Shown here one piece after another: positions 47,426-59,400 of a DNA stretch of 64,000 nt. Location of the stretch: positions 9,521,001 to 9,585,000 of the forward strand of contig NC_083515.1 in assembly GCF_032362555.1 (NCBI RefSeq), read 5' to 3'. Position 1 is the stretch's first letter; the number at the start of each line of letters is the position of its first letter. This DNA is from Amyelois transitella. Its lineage: Eukaryota > Arthropoda > Insecta > Lepidoptera > Pyralidae. Position numbers and translations under genes: made by a program. The notes beneath the pieces were generated by a model. It was given only the letters and a program-made list of their open reading frames with translations. It searched no databases and was not told the DNA's origin.

Positions 47426-49710
47426 ATGGCGCTGACTTGGAAAACCAAATGGAAGTGGAATACGGGTTACAGCGCGGATTCCGTGGAGTGGTGTCCTGTT
47501 GTGAACTACAGACACGTGCTCGTCTGCGGGACATACCAGCTGGAAAAGAAGGATGAAGCAGGTAGATAATTTTTTACTTTAAAGGAAATATTGATAAGAT
47601 ATGGCGCCTTGTTCTTGGCATTTTAACACTACCATTGTTACACTTGCATAACTGCATAAGAGTCTTAGTGGAAACCTGTAACGTGGAACATAGCCTATGA
47701 ACTACAGAACTACTATGTACAAGGTAAAAATACGATCTCTTATTTTCCGCTTACGAAATCCACGTAAAAAATAGGAGTGGATCTAAAGTGTCACGGGACC
47801 GAAGGGCACCTAAATAAAATAACTTTTGTAAAAAGAAATAGTAAATCGATGTCCTTCGTTTTTGAAATTGGTTAAATTTCTGAAACCTTCTCCTAATTGT
47901 AACAAACACTCTAGTGACTCAACTGAGAATGAGAACCTTCTTGTTTTTTTTAAGGCGGTTAATAAATAGATACATACCGGACTAATGAAACAGATTCATC
48001 CAGCCGCAAGGTAAATTCGAGACATGTGAATGACACTACAGGTCAAAAATACCGTCGTTACCTAAGTAAAGTTTGGTCCTCCTAACATTTGATACAATTT
48101 TATTTTCAGCTGAACAAGCAACGAAACAGCAACGCCTGGGGAGGATATATCTCTTTGTAATCGACAGCACGACCACTGAGCTGACTCCCGTCCAGACTGT
48201 CAACACCTCGGGTATACTTGACCAAAAATGGTGCTACCACCTCATACAAGACCATCCTGTGCTTGCCGTTGTCACTTCTGAAGGAATTGTTCAGCTTTAT
48301 AGATTGGTCAAAGATGAAGAGTTTAATTTGCAATTGTGGTTGTCTTATAAACTCGATGAAGATGTTCTGGCGTTGTCCGTCGATTGGTCGACGAATAAAG
48401 TTAATTCTGATGACGTATTCTTGGTGGTTAGTGATTCTTCGGGTAGAGTGACGCTGTTGAGGTTATCTGAGGATTTGGAGAAGGTGGGAGAGTGGAAATC
48501 ACATGATTACGAAGCCTGGATCGTGGGTTTTAATTATTGGAATCAGACAATTTTTTATTCAGGTAATAATTTAGTTTATGTCGATATCCTTTTACGGACT
48601 GTAGTCGTTAGTACTGCAGGTCCCTTAGTCGACAACTTAGCCTACGACATTATTATTCGATGAAAATTTTGTTGGTATGGTCATCATCTTATATGAAAAT
48701 AGTTTATTTAACCGTAGTCTAAACATAGACTTTTTTCTTTTTATTTTTAACGCCATCAGGAATTTTACTTTAACGCGTGAAAATTTTACAGTATTAAACT
48801 ACCCACATTTTTTTAAGGTGGTGACGACTGCTTGTTTAAATGCTATGATAGCAGACTACTAGACCCTGTATCTACTAGTAGGACCCACGATGCAGGCGTC
48901 ACGGCCATCAGGAGTCATGTGGAAGTGGAACACCAGCTTTTAACGGGCAGGTTAGTACAGGAAATCTTTGCTCTTCAGGAGACTGTCCACATTTTTATTT
49001 ACCTTCAGTAATAAAAATTTACAACTGTCATGATATGAAGCAAGGAAATATAACTCCTAGAGAGCTTAAACACGAACGTTGAAGCGACATGTGTTGTCGT
49101 TTCTTCCTCTCTATCTTTGAAGTTAAAAAGAGAAAGAAGACTTATGCCTTGTCAACGTTCGTGAATAAAGGGGGCAGGTATTTTAATCTACTACATAACT
49201 TGCTAAGCATGATTTCAGCCAATATTAATACATACATACATACATAAAATCACGCCTCTTTCCCGGAGGGGTAGGCAGAGACTACCTCTTTCCACTTGCC
49301 ACGATCCCTGCATACTTCCTTTGCTTCATCCACATTCATATGTATATATGTATATGCCAATATTAATAGTTTCTCAAAACGTGTTTTTCAATTTTAGCTA
49401 CGACGAAAAAGTCCGAATCTGGGATACGAGAAATCTGAAGAGATGCGTCTCAGAGCGCGACGTTAACGGCGGCGTTTGGCGCCTAAAATGGCACCCTTAC
49501 CACAAAAACACCATTTTAGCCGCTTGCATGTATGGCGGGTTCCGTATATTGAACGTTACTGGAGTTACAGATAGTATAGAAGTGGTTTCGGAATATTTGG
49601 AGCACGATAGTATCGCTTATGGAGCGGATTGGCGGTGTAGTGAAGAGTCTTTGGTGGCTACGTGTTCCTTTTACGACTGTCAGCTGCATATTAGTGAGAT
49701 CGAACTGTGA
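47426..49710 (+). CDS. Diphthine methylesterase DPH7 (WD40 protein)
   Basis: Four exons, 47426-47561, 48110-48562, 48818-48950 and 49398-49710, with consistent phases, encode 344 residues. The start is supported by the family's N-terminal motif ADSVEWCP, followed by VCGTYQL. WD40-type repeats follow: LDQKWCY, LALSVDWST, EAWIVGFNYW, IFYSGGDD, TGSYDEKVRIWDTRN, GGVWRLKWHP, ILAACMYGGF and YGADW, ending ATCSFYDCQLHISE. DPH7 demethylates the methylated diphthine intermediate on elongation factor 2 so that DPH6 can complete diphthamide; it is cytosolic. Human DPH7 is longer (about 450 residues) mainly through a linker before the last repeat, which is short here. Intron 1 contains a decayed SINE fragment near 47970-48055 and intron 3 a retrotransposon 3' end. 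Confidence 0.95.
49212..49350 (-). mobile_element. Non-LTR retrotransposon 3' end in DPH7 intron 3
   Basis: Reversed fragment (ATACATACATACATAAAATC, CGGAGGGGTAGGCAGAGAC, CTTGCCACGATCCC), antisense to DPH7. Confidence 0.65.
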
Positions 49711-49723
49711 ACAAATTGAATAC

Positions 49724-49729
49724 AATAAA
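49724..49729 (+). terminator. DPH7 polyadenylation signal
   Basis: AATAAA only about 14 nt after the DPH7 stop codon, implying a very short 3' UTR before the convergent gene. Confidence 0.6.
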
Positions 49730-49739
49730 AACATTTTTG

Positions 49740-52700
49740 CGATTATTTTGTGTATTCCTTACTCTCTGAATATAACGGCTTTGTAAAATGGAGGTAGGGC
49801 CGAATTCAAAAGCAGAATTTTCTAGAATTAAGGTTCAGCGTACAAGGGGAAAGCCGTAAACAACAGCTACTCACAAATTAAACCATCTCTCATTTTAAAC
49901 ATGTTGTATTTAAATTTGCTTATAATGTCATGATAAATATAATTTATAACAATTACATACTTAATAAAGTAATCATTTGCTGTATGTGATAAAAAAATTC
50001 TTACACCATTTACAATATGAAGGCTTTGGGTTGCTGTTTTTGTTTATTTTTTATGTTACTGTTCATGCGTCGCCAATGTCCTAATTGTTTTTAAAAATAC
50101 TAAACTGGCCCGATTTTCCCTACTATAAATTTGTACCTTAAATTCTCTAGATAAATTCTATCATCTATTCACTGGAATTAAAGTACACGATTATTTAATT
50201 CACTGCCTGCGCCGGCGCATTACATTCTCCAATGGACGCCGCGAGATTATGCAACTTCATTATAAATTGTTTCTTGTATAAAAGCCCGGTATATTACAAT
50301 TTTTAAGAATTATATACTAAATATACTATTTGTTCGCAAAATCCTTTGCATATAGTCAAAAAGCTTGTAATTACACTAAAAGAAGTAATTGTCGATTGTA
50401 TAAAGGGAAATGAAAACTTCCTCTTTTTGAAAGTTGGTTAAAATGACTATGTCTTTTTATACAGTTTTAATTTACTTCAGTTATTTGTTAAAGACAACAA
50501 TCGCACTATATGTTGTGATAAAATGCTTACAAATACGAGAAAAATAAATAAGTAAATCGTGTTTCCAGCGAGTAAGACTTTCAATGTGATTACAATCTTT
50601 TTATAATCCATGCTCATAACTAAACAACGAATTATCGGATTCATATTTACCAGTAAATTTTTTCTGACACATAACTAACGGATTTGTTACTAATCGAATG
50701 CAAGTTACGAAAACATCTATTGTATGTATTTATAATATTATTTGTTAACCTAATCGGATTCCAAGTTTGGCATTAATATCTCTCGTAAATAATCCGAATT
50801 TGTAAATACAAACAATACTTCCCGATTAATAAGATCCGAATATCCGATCTTAGCTAACAACCCTCGCGGCATCCTTTAATAATTAAGCGTAAAAATCTGG
50901 TATTACATTAATATCGCTACGATACGCGTCCCCACCCATAACAATGCAGTCGCCTCATTCACCCGCCAAGCTAAAAGTTATTGTAAATTTTTATTAGACC
51001 CAAACGATTTTATAAATTTTAAAAATCACAAGACACTATTAATTAGACTAGTTCTCATTCTAATAATGGCAACTGAACAGTTGATTGTTTCACATAAAAT
51101 ATAATTATTACATCAAGTAAACATTATTACTTTTAATATCACTGCATTGTTACATTATAGTAAACAATAATATGTCGTCGAAAACGAGACTTACATCTTC
51201 CGAGTTTACAATGAGTAAAGCATCAATATATTTACATGGAATCATGTAACATTTACATTAAATAGATTGTAAAAAAAAAAGATTAAAGATTTAAAAATCT
51301 ATTTACACTAAATTGTAAAAAGATTTTTTATTTTTTTATTTAGAGTACAATTTGATAGACTTGTCGAAGTGTTTGGAAGAGTAAAAATGCATGGGTTTTA
51401 AATTTTATTTACTCATTGTACACTTACATTTGTAAACCGTTCGGACGGGGTCGACATACTGTCAATATGTTAAATTTTATAAGTACATTTTATAGAAATT
51501 ATTCGAAATAAAATTCATATGTTACTACATTATATTTGACAAGAATTTCGACACCATCCAAACTAGCAACACTGACTCGTTAACGTTACATGCTACGAAA
51601 TACTGTATCCATTTTGATAATATTTATGCGTTACGTTGTATGTTACACTTAAAAAACATGGTGTACCGCGCGTGACCTATGTACATTAAGTCTATATTTA
51701 CATACATTCTAAGTTTATCAAACTAATCACCGCTAAATTAAATCGTACATGTGAAATATTCTGTACATATATTATGTAATCGAAACTCAAGTTCGGGCAG
51801 TAATAAATTAGATCTAAGAAGATTTTTTTATCTACACTATATATATAACATTTTACCTAGAGAGGGCAAAGTGGCTTATTAACTTATAGGTATATGAAAC
51901 AATATCAGTATGTGAATTTTTAATATTGTAAGGCAGCAGATTACCACTAGAGCAGAAAATAAATTACAACCTTTGTTATAAGGTTTAAAAGTAAATATTT
52001 TTACCATCATATCTCCTTGCATGATTAAAGATTTGTTGATAAATCACAAATAAAGAACGTTTTGTGCGAGCCAAAGGCCTTGGCTTTGAGATTTTATGTA
52101 AGTTGGTTCGTGTACGGGTATGAAGACTTCTTACGCATTTTGATGACCATATAACATCATGACATATCATTTGCTTACTAAATAAAAAAAGGCTTAGCTC
52201 TTCAATCTCACCCTCATATTGTGACTCACCTGTTTGGTAAATCGGTCTCAATATTTTTACTGAAGGACTAAGGACTTGTGTGACCTCTTAAATTCCGTTG
52301 AGTAGCATAACACTGATCTTTGCAAAAACCATAAATCATGGTGAACTAGTCAAGTTAGTGATACCTGGTCCTTGACATGTTATTAAAAAAGACTAAAAAT
52401 ATAATCAGATGGCTGATCCATGAAGTACGATGATGGCTGGCCTTTGAAAAACCCAGCAAGTTCATCACCATATTTAGGTCACATCACTTTTAACCGAATG
52501 AATTTTGAATGGCTTATAAGCCGTGAATACCAAATACCTTATAAACGTGCAATAAAGAATTTGAATATTAGTTTTGAAGAACGTATGAGGTCCTGCCGCA
52601 CTTAAGGGATCATTCTTAATAGACCTGCTTACGGGTTTCCCCATTTAAGACAGAGGATTCACTTGCGTATAAAGTATGTGTGTGTGATGTTCACTACATA

Positions 52701-52740
52701 AATAACTTGGAAAATACTATTTCTCAAATACATTAGGTTT
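49740..52740. other. Convergent intergenic region
   Basis: AT-rich sequence between the 3' ends of DPH7 and the TCF20/RAI1-like gene. I see no gene, no clear interspersed repeat and no long open frame. A long 3' UTR of the minus-strand gene may extend here. Confidence 0.45.
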
Positions 52741-52745
52741 GTTTC

Positions 52746-53205
52746 TCAACCGCTTATAAAAATGTTCCGTCCGATATACAAGTTGCGTCAACTTACGCCA
52801 CTTGTGAGATTCCTCATCTACACTTGCTATATATCGCAGAGTGCTCAGAAAGGTTTGATTTCTAGCGTTCAGCGCAGCGTTTCACTATAAATAGACCCAT
52901 TTTCGTGCACCCTCAAAGAACTATGCGACCAGGAATTCATTTTAACGACGGGTAATCCTCGTCTATACAATACGCTTGCGATTTATGTACGTGAAATATC
53001 TATAAAGAATGTAATCTCAAATTACACTATCCAATCCGGTGGCTACATACCTCACTACACAAACCGCTTATCGTCCTCTCTAGGTGCTAAACATTTGAGA
53101 TTCCTCATACATCTTGTTATTCGTGCTTATCGCAAAATGCTCGAGAAGTTTACATGTCGTGCGTCCAGCGCAGCGAGCGAGCGTAGCACACGATACTACC
53201 TTGAT
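52746..53205 (-). pseudogene. Two degenerate tandem copies of the terminal exon
   Basis: Copies at about 53051-53205 and about 52746-52905 resemble the terminal coding exon and 3' UTR start at about 53377-53515. Shared blocks include AACCGCTTAT, CCTCTCTA, GTGCTAA, GAGATTC, TATCGCA, and GTCCAGCGCAGCGAGCG (GTTCAGCGCAGCG in the farther copy). Spacing is about 305-325 bp. Frame and stop are destroyed. Both lie 3' of the functional exon. Confidence 0.7.
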
Positions 53206-53442
53206 TAAGGCCTCATTACGCATAGATCTTTACGCGTGGTCAAAAGTCATGCGATAAAGATATCATTTAGAAATCTATTCAAACTGTCACTGATGTCTGC
53301 CTTTACAATCCGCTTGCCAATTCTATTTGTGAATAGTCCCACTAGGGACGTAGTACTGAAAATACAAAAAAAAAACCCACTACGAACCGCTTATAGTCCT
53401 CTCTAAGTGCTAAGAATGCGAGATTCGTCATGTATCATGTTG

Positions 53443-56400
53443 CTATGTGTGCGTATCGCAGAGTGCTCGGAACGTCTCCATGTCGAGCGTCCAGCGCAGC
53501 GAGCGGGCGCACGGCACGTGGCAGCGGAGGCGGCAGCCGCGGCGGGCGCACGACACGGCGGCGCCTGCGCAGGACAAAAAGAAATAGATTATCCTTCTAT
53601 TAGAATAAAATAGATTTATTTTCAAAATTGGATACAAGGTATCACTTATTGACGTCACATCACTTAAATCTAATTATAACTACTACCGCTTCCAAAGCGC
53701 GTGTGTAGAAAAAGCGGCGGAACAAACTACACTGCAGCATTTTCATCATTCATATAGTCCGCGCTGCTGTACAGCTACACACAACCTACCGGTGCGGCAG
53801 CAGGCGGCGCAGCGCGCGCCGCGGGCGGCCCACACGGCGGCGGCGAGCCCCCACACGCGCGCGCCGCCCGCCACGAGCCCGGGCGCCCACACGCCGCACG
53901 CCTCGTGCAGCCACACCTCCGCGCTGCCGCCGTAGCGCCGCCGCGTCGCCTCGTCTAGCGCCCTGGAGAATAAAAAAAATAAATAAATGTTAGTATATAT
54001 GTATAGACGACTATACAGGGCGACTTTTAATACAACTGTATAAATTTAACTGTTAAGTGTACTCATCTAAAGGACATTAAAAAACTTTAAAAGAAAATTA
54101 TCGGTTCATATTTCAGAAAGTACGAAAAAAAATAAAAGTATCAAAATCCACGATCCTAAATACGTCATATCACCCCGGCCGGCGGAAAAGCGACGCGTAA
54201 GATTCAGAGGTCAACAACACATTGCATTCAGCTGAGCGATTTCGACAACTCTGTACTTTACTTGATCTTGATACCTACTAGAAAAATAATTTATTTTTCA
54301 GACATTTATTTACATGTTTAGTTTTAATTTCTTTTTGTAGTATTGGTCTTTAATAAAGCGTGTGACGTAGTTTTTGAGGGTTTTTTAAATGTGAAAATGA
54401 TGACGTTTAATTTAAATAAAAATAGGCTCAAACGGCTCATAAGCATGGGTATAGTCTATGTTTAAAAGGATGCAGTTGTTTTAAAATGTCACCCTGTATA
54501 GACGAGTATATAGATAGATAAAATACCCATTTTTGCACATAAATTATAACAAAAATAACTTATCTTTAACATATGCCAAAGTGATGTACAAAATGTGTAA
54601 TTGTAAGTTGGAAGTAAAAAAATGTTAACTGGCTTGTAATAAGTTTGATTCTTTCAATTTTTTGCATAATTTGGCATATACTCACGGAAAAATGAGACGT
54701 GATGGAAAGAAAATACGTATATATTCTTACTAAACGTACGTACGTGTAATTAAAAACGAAGTTTTATGACATTTAGTAGCATTGCACCCGCGAGACCGTT
54801 TTCATCAACAAGAAAAATATATATCACAAATTCCAAACCACCACATAGAAATCATAGAATCTTTACATCACATCTTAACCCTAGAATACTAACAACAATT
54901 ACCTGTATTCTTCACAGTCAGTTTCCACCGTATAAGGGCCAAACAAGTCCCCTAACCCAGCCGCATGTGGTCCTCTCTCACAGAACACGCACAGCCACGT
55001 AGCGTCGGGTGTGGTGGCGTCGTATCTTAACCCTAAAGTGCTCGCATGAAGGCCTCTCGCCCGGAGTCCGTTGCGGAATTCTTCTCCAGGTTTTCGCCTC
55101 GTGACGGTGGATTCGACCTCGTCTTCGCCGGTTGAAGCGTTGATAACGCTGACTGATAGCGGTGAGTCGCGGGGGCCTCGGATCTGAAGAGAAAATAGAT
55201 ATATACATACATATATGGTCACGTCTATATCCTTTGCGGGGTAGACAGAGTCAACGGTCTTGAAAAGACTGCATGGCCACGTTCATCTATTTGGTTTAAT
55301 GATAGAATTGAGAATAGATAATTTAGTTCATGTTAATTCTTAAACTAATTCTTTAAATGTAACAAAATAATATTATTGATATTGTATCTGTGCATAATGA
55401 ATGACACTTACTATTTATTAAAATTATCTATGAATAAATCGTCATGCTCATTTCCGGTTTTGGGTTCCAATTTTGTTAAATTACAACATTTATAAAGTGA
55501 TAGCTGTAATGCTGGGAAATGCATTTGGACGACGATTGATAGTATCAATAGCATAATTAATTCTAAAGACAGTCAATGCTTTCATGGCTCAATCGCTCTG
55601 ACCAATCAGAATGATATATGAAATTTGTATATAACTGTATACCGGCTATACAAAACTTAATACCGAGGCTGAGAAATCCGACTGCCCATAGATATAATTT
55701 CTATGAACAGGCCATATATCCTGTTATTTGCAGTACCATCCCTAATCGCGACTAGTAAAAAATTTAGTTATATTTTCACACCTGTATTCACACTAATAAA
55801 TGAAATTGGCTATACAAAACTTAAAATACCGAGGCTGAGAAATCCGACTGCCCATAGATATAATTTCTATGAACAGGCCATATATCCTGTTATTTGCAGT
55901 GCCCCATTCCTAATTACAACTAGTAAAAAATTTAGTTATATCTTCCCACCTGTATATACGGCCCTCTGGATCGGCCGGAGCTCGCATTGCTCCCAGAATC
56001 GTAGGCGTCTTTGAGGGGAGTCTCCTTAGTCTTCCTGCCCTTGTTGCCGTCGGCCCGCTTCCGCGCCATTTTCTTCCGCGGCGCGTCGTCCCCTTCTGAA
56101 GCCCGGCTCGAGCGTCGCGCCGCTTTCCTGTCTTTGCGCTCGCCTGGGAATAAAAATAAAAACACCCATTATATAAATAGAATTAAATAAATAGTGCCGT
56201 GTGGTTCCCGGCACCAATACAAAAAAGAATAGGACCACTCCATTTCTTTCCCAGGGATGTCGTAAAAGACGTCTTTTTTTAGGCTATGGGCTAGCAACCT
56301 GTCACTATTTGGATCTCAATTCCATCATTAAGCCAAGCAGCTGAATGTGGCCATTCAGTCTTTTCGGGACTATTGGCTCTGTCTACCCCGTAAGGGATAT

Positions 56401-59400
56401 AGACGTGACTATGTGTATTATATAAATACATAGTACCTGGTTGGTACCAGACCGAGCTTTGCTCGGTCAACCAGAGATGGCGCTGATATAGTTCCTTAAA
56501 ACGCGGTTTTTGAAATGTTTATATATCTTGGGAACCGAGCTTTTTTCCAACCTAGGACCTTGATAAATCGATTCCTTGAGCCGAAAAGCCCCTAAGCTGT
56601 AACTTTCATGAAAATCGTTGGAGCCGTTTCCGAGATCCTGATTATATATATATAAGAATTGCTTGTTTAAATATATGAGAGGATGAATGAAAGCAGGTGG
56701 ACTAAGCAGGTATACAAGGAGAGTGTGGAGGGAAAGGTCGGAGTGCGAAGACGAGCGTATCTTGATCAAATTAAAGACGTCCTGGTTAAGGGTCATGAAG
56801 AGAGTTATGAATGTGGATGAAGCAAAGGAACTATGCAGAGATCGTGGCAAGTGGAAAGAGGTAGTCTCTGCCTACCCCTCTGGGAAAGAGGCGTGATTTT
56901 ATGTATGTATGTTAATATACTAGCTGTCCCGGCAAACGATATATTTTTCATAAGAAATGTAGATAAACTTCCAAGAAAGTGGAAAATCAGAAAAGAAGAG
57001 AGCTTAGAGGTCACATTTTCAATAAATGAAAAACAAGCGTTATAATTTCAGCGGTTTCAGCCTACAGCAAACAAATTTTTATATAAAACACAGGTTTTAT
57101 TTAGAATTACTATTCTACTACATTACTACCTCATAACTAAGCATAAATTATAGTTGTAAAAACCTTTAGTAGGCGCTGATTTTCTCCGCTTCCTCGCTTT
57201 CCCCGTCTGCTTCTTCTCACCCTCGTTCTCCTCCAGCCCCGCGAACATGTTCTCCAACTGCTTCTCCACCTCCACGAAGCTGGCCGCGGTGGGCTCCGAG
57301 CTCCGAGGCTCGCTCGTGTCGGGCTCCGCGGGCTTGGCCTCGGACGGGGACTCGATGGGGACGTTCGTGGACTCCGCGTTAGAGGTCCGGGCGCTGCGCC
57401 GTCTGGGCGCCGCCGCGGTTTCTGCGATTAACATACATACATACATATGTCATATGGTCACGTCTATATCCCTTGCGGGGTAGACAGAGCCAGCAGACTT
57501 GAAAAGCCTTAATGGCCACGTTCAGCTATTTAATGATAGAATTGATATTGAAATAGTGACAGGTTGATAACCCATCGCATAAAAAAGAATCCCAAGTTTG
57601 TAAGCCTTTCCCTTAGTTACCTTTTACGACATCCATGGGAAAGAGTTGGAGTGGTCCTATTCTTTTTTGTATTGGTGCCTGCACATCTAATTGATACTTT
57701 ATCAACATTACATAATAAAGATTTCATCAATATAAATAAAAAAAAGCACAAACCAATTTGTGGTGTCTGTGGTACATCATCTTTCTTAACTTCCTCCTCC
57801 TGTTTCTTGGCTTCAGGACTGGCCAACACATTTTTCAGCGTGTCTATGGTGTGGGGGGTGTCGGGGGTGTGGGGGTTGTGGGGGGCGGGGGGCGCGGCGG
57901 GCTCGGGGGGCTGCGCAGTGGTGCTGGCTATCATGGCCGCTATGTCGTCTATGGTCTCAGCTGACCCGGACCTGAAATATAACAAAAAAAAATAACAGTT
58001 TTTGATAATAAAGAAAGTTTAATATTCAAGTTCATAAATATTAAATAAACAGTAAAAATATTTTATTTTTATATATGACTTAAAGTTTTTATTTCATTAG
58101 TATTTTCTGTAGGTATATCGTCCATTAGTTTGAATACTAACCGATGCACTTACAGTGTGGGAGGGAACCTGCACATTCAGATAACTGGATGTGTAATCAG
58201 ATTGATCCAATACAGGTTAGGTTTACTTGCAATGGTTGCGGAGGTCAGATGGGAGTTGCTTCGTGTGAAACCTGACTCACCCAATCTAGGATCCATGGTC
58301 AAAGGCATACCGCCAAGCTCGTCTCCAGAGTGGTGAGGATGCAACTGGCACTAAAGTCAATAGGAACAAGATATGAACTTACCTGGATTTTCTTCTCGTG
58401 GGAGGTGGGGGTTGCTGTGGCTGGGGTGGTTTTTCTTGTGGCGGTTCAGGTTTCTCGAGCTGAAAGTAGTTTTTGTTATTAGTTATGTTTTAAGGGGGTA
58501 AAGATTTGAATAATATAACAGTATGTACTGATTTTTAAAATAAAATATTCAGTTTCTTATTAAGGCGAATAAACTTAATTATTATACTATCGATGTTCAA
58601 AATACATATATACAGTCACGTCCCTAGTGGGGTAGACAAAGTCAACAGTCATGAAAAAACTGAAAGATTATTTTTTGCTGTAAGGCAAAAATTTTTGTTT
58701 TATATGATGGAATTGTATTCAAATAGTACATGTTGTTAGCTTATTTTAGCCTTTCTCTTAGTCGCTTTTTACGCCATTCACTGGAAGGATATGGAGTTGT
58801 CTTATTCTGAAGTGCTGGGCATGATTTTGCTACAAAAAATGTGCAGGTACCTGTAGCGGTTGTACCTCCTCCTCCGGCAGGGCGGGCGCGGGCGGCGGCC
58901 CGTTGAGGCGCGCGTGCGCATCGCCGTTCTCCAGCGGCGCGGCGGGCGCGGGGGGCTGCGTGGGGGGCGCGGCGGGGGCGGGGGGCGCGGGCGGCGGCGC
59001 GGCGGGCAGCGCGCGCGCCGCGGGCAGCCGCACCGTGCGCTCGGGCTTCCGCTTCCGCTTGGACCCGGGCATGGCGCCGCACGAGTCCGCCGAGTCCTGT
59101 AGGCAAAAATAAAATAGAATATAATAAATTTATTTTTAAAATTGGATACAAGATATCACTTATTGACGTCACATTAATTGAATCTAATTATAACTACTAC
59201 CGCTTCCAAAGCGCATATGAAGAAGAAGTGTCGGAACAAACTACACTGCAGCAATTGCTTTTTAAATTTTTACGTAAAATCCCTTAGTATTTTTATAATT
59301 GCGAAGGTCTGTCTGTCTATTGCGCTTTCACAGCTAAACCGATGGAACCAAGCAAATGAAATTTTGTATGCATATATATAAAATCCCGATTTTAAATTAC

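Larger units (their letters stand above)
53443..55183 (-). other. Extended PHD (ePHD) module, last three exons
   Basis: Zinc-ligand pattern across three exons: CVFC, then GLGDLFGPY (exon 55183-54903); VWLHEACGVWAPG and CAACCRTG (53962-53790); SCARRGC, CHVPC and a final LCDTHT before the stop (53564-53443). The order matches RAI1/TCF20, where GDL.GPY precedes a W.HEAC.VW motif and a C-terminal Cys/His set. The protein ends immediately after the last ligand. Confidence 0.82.
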
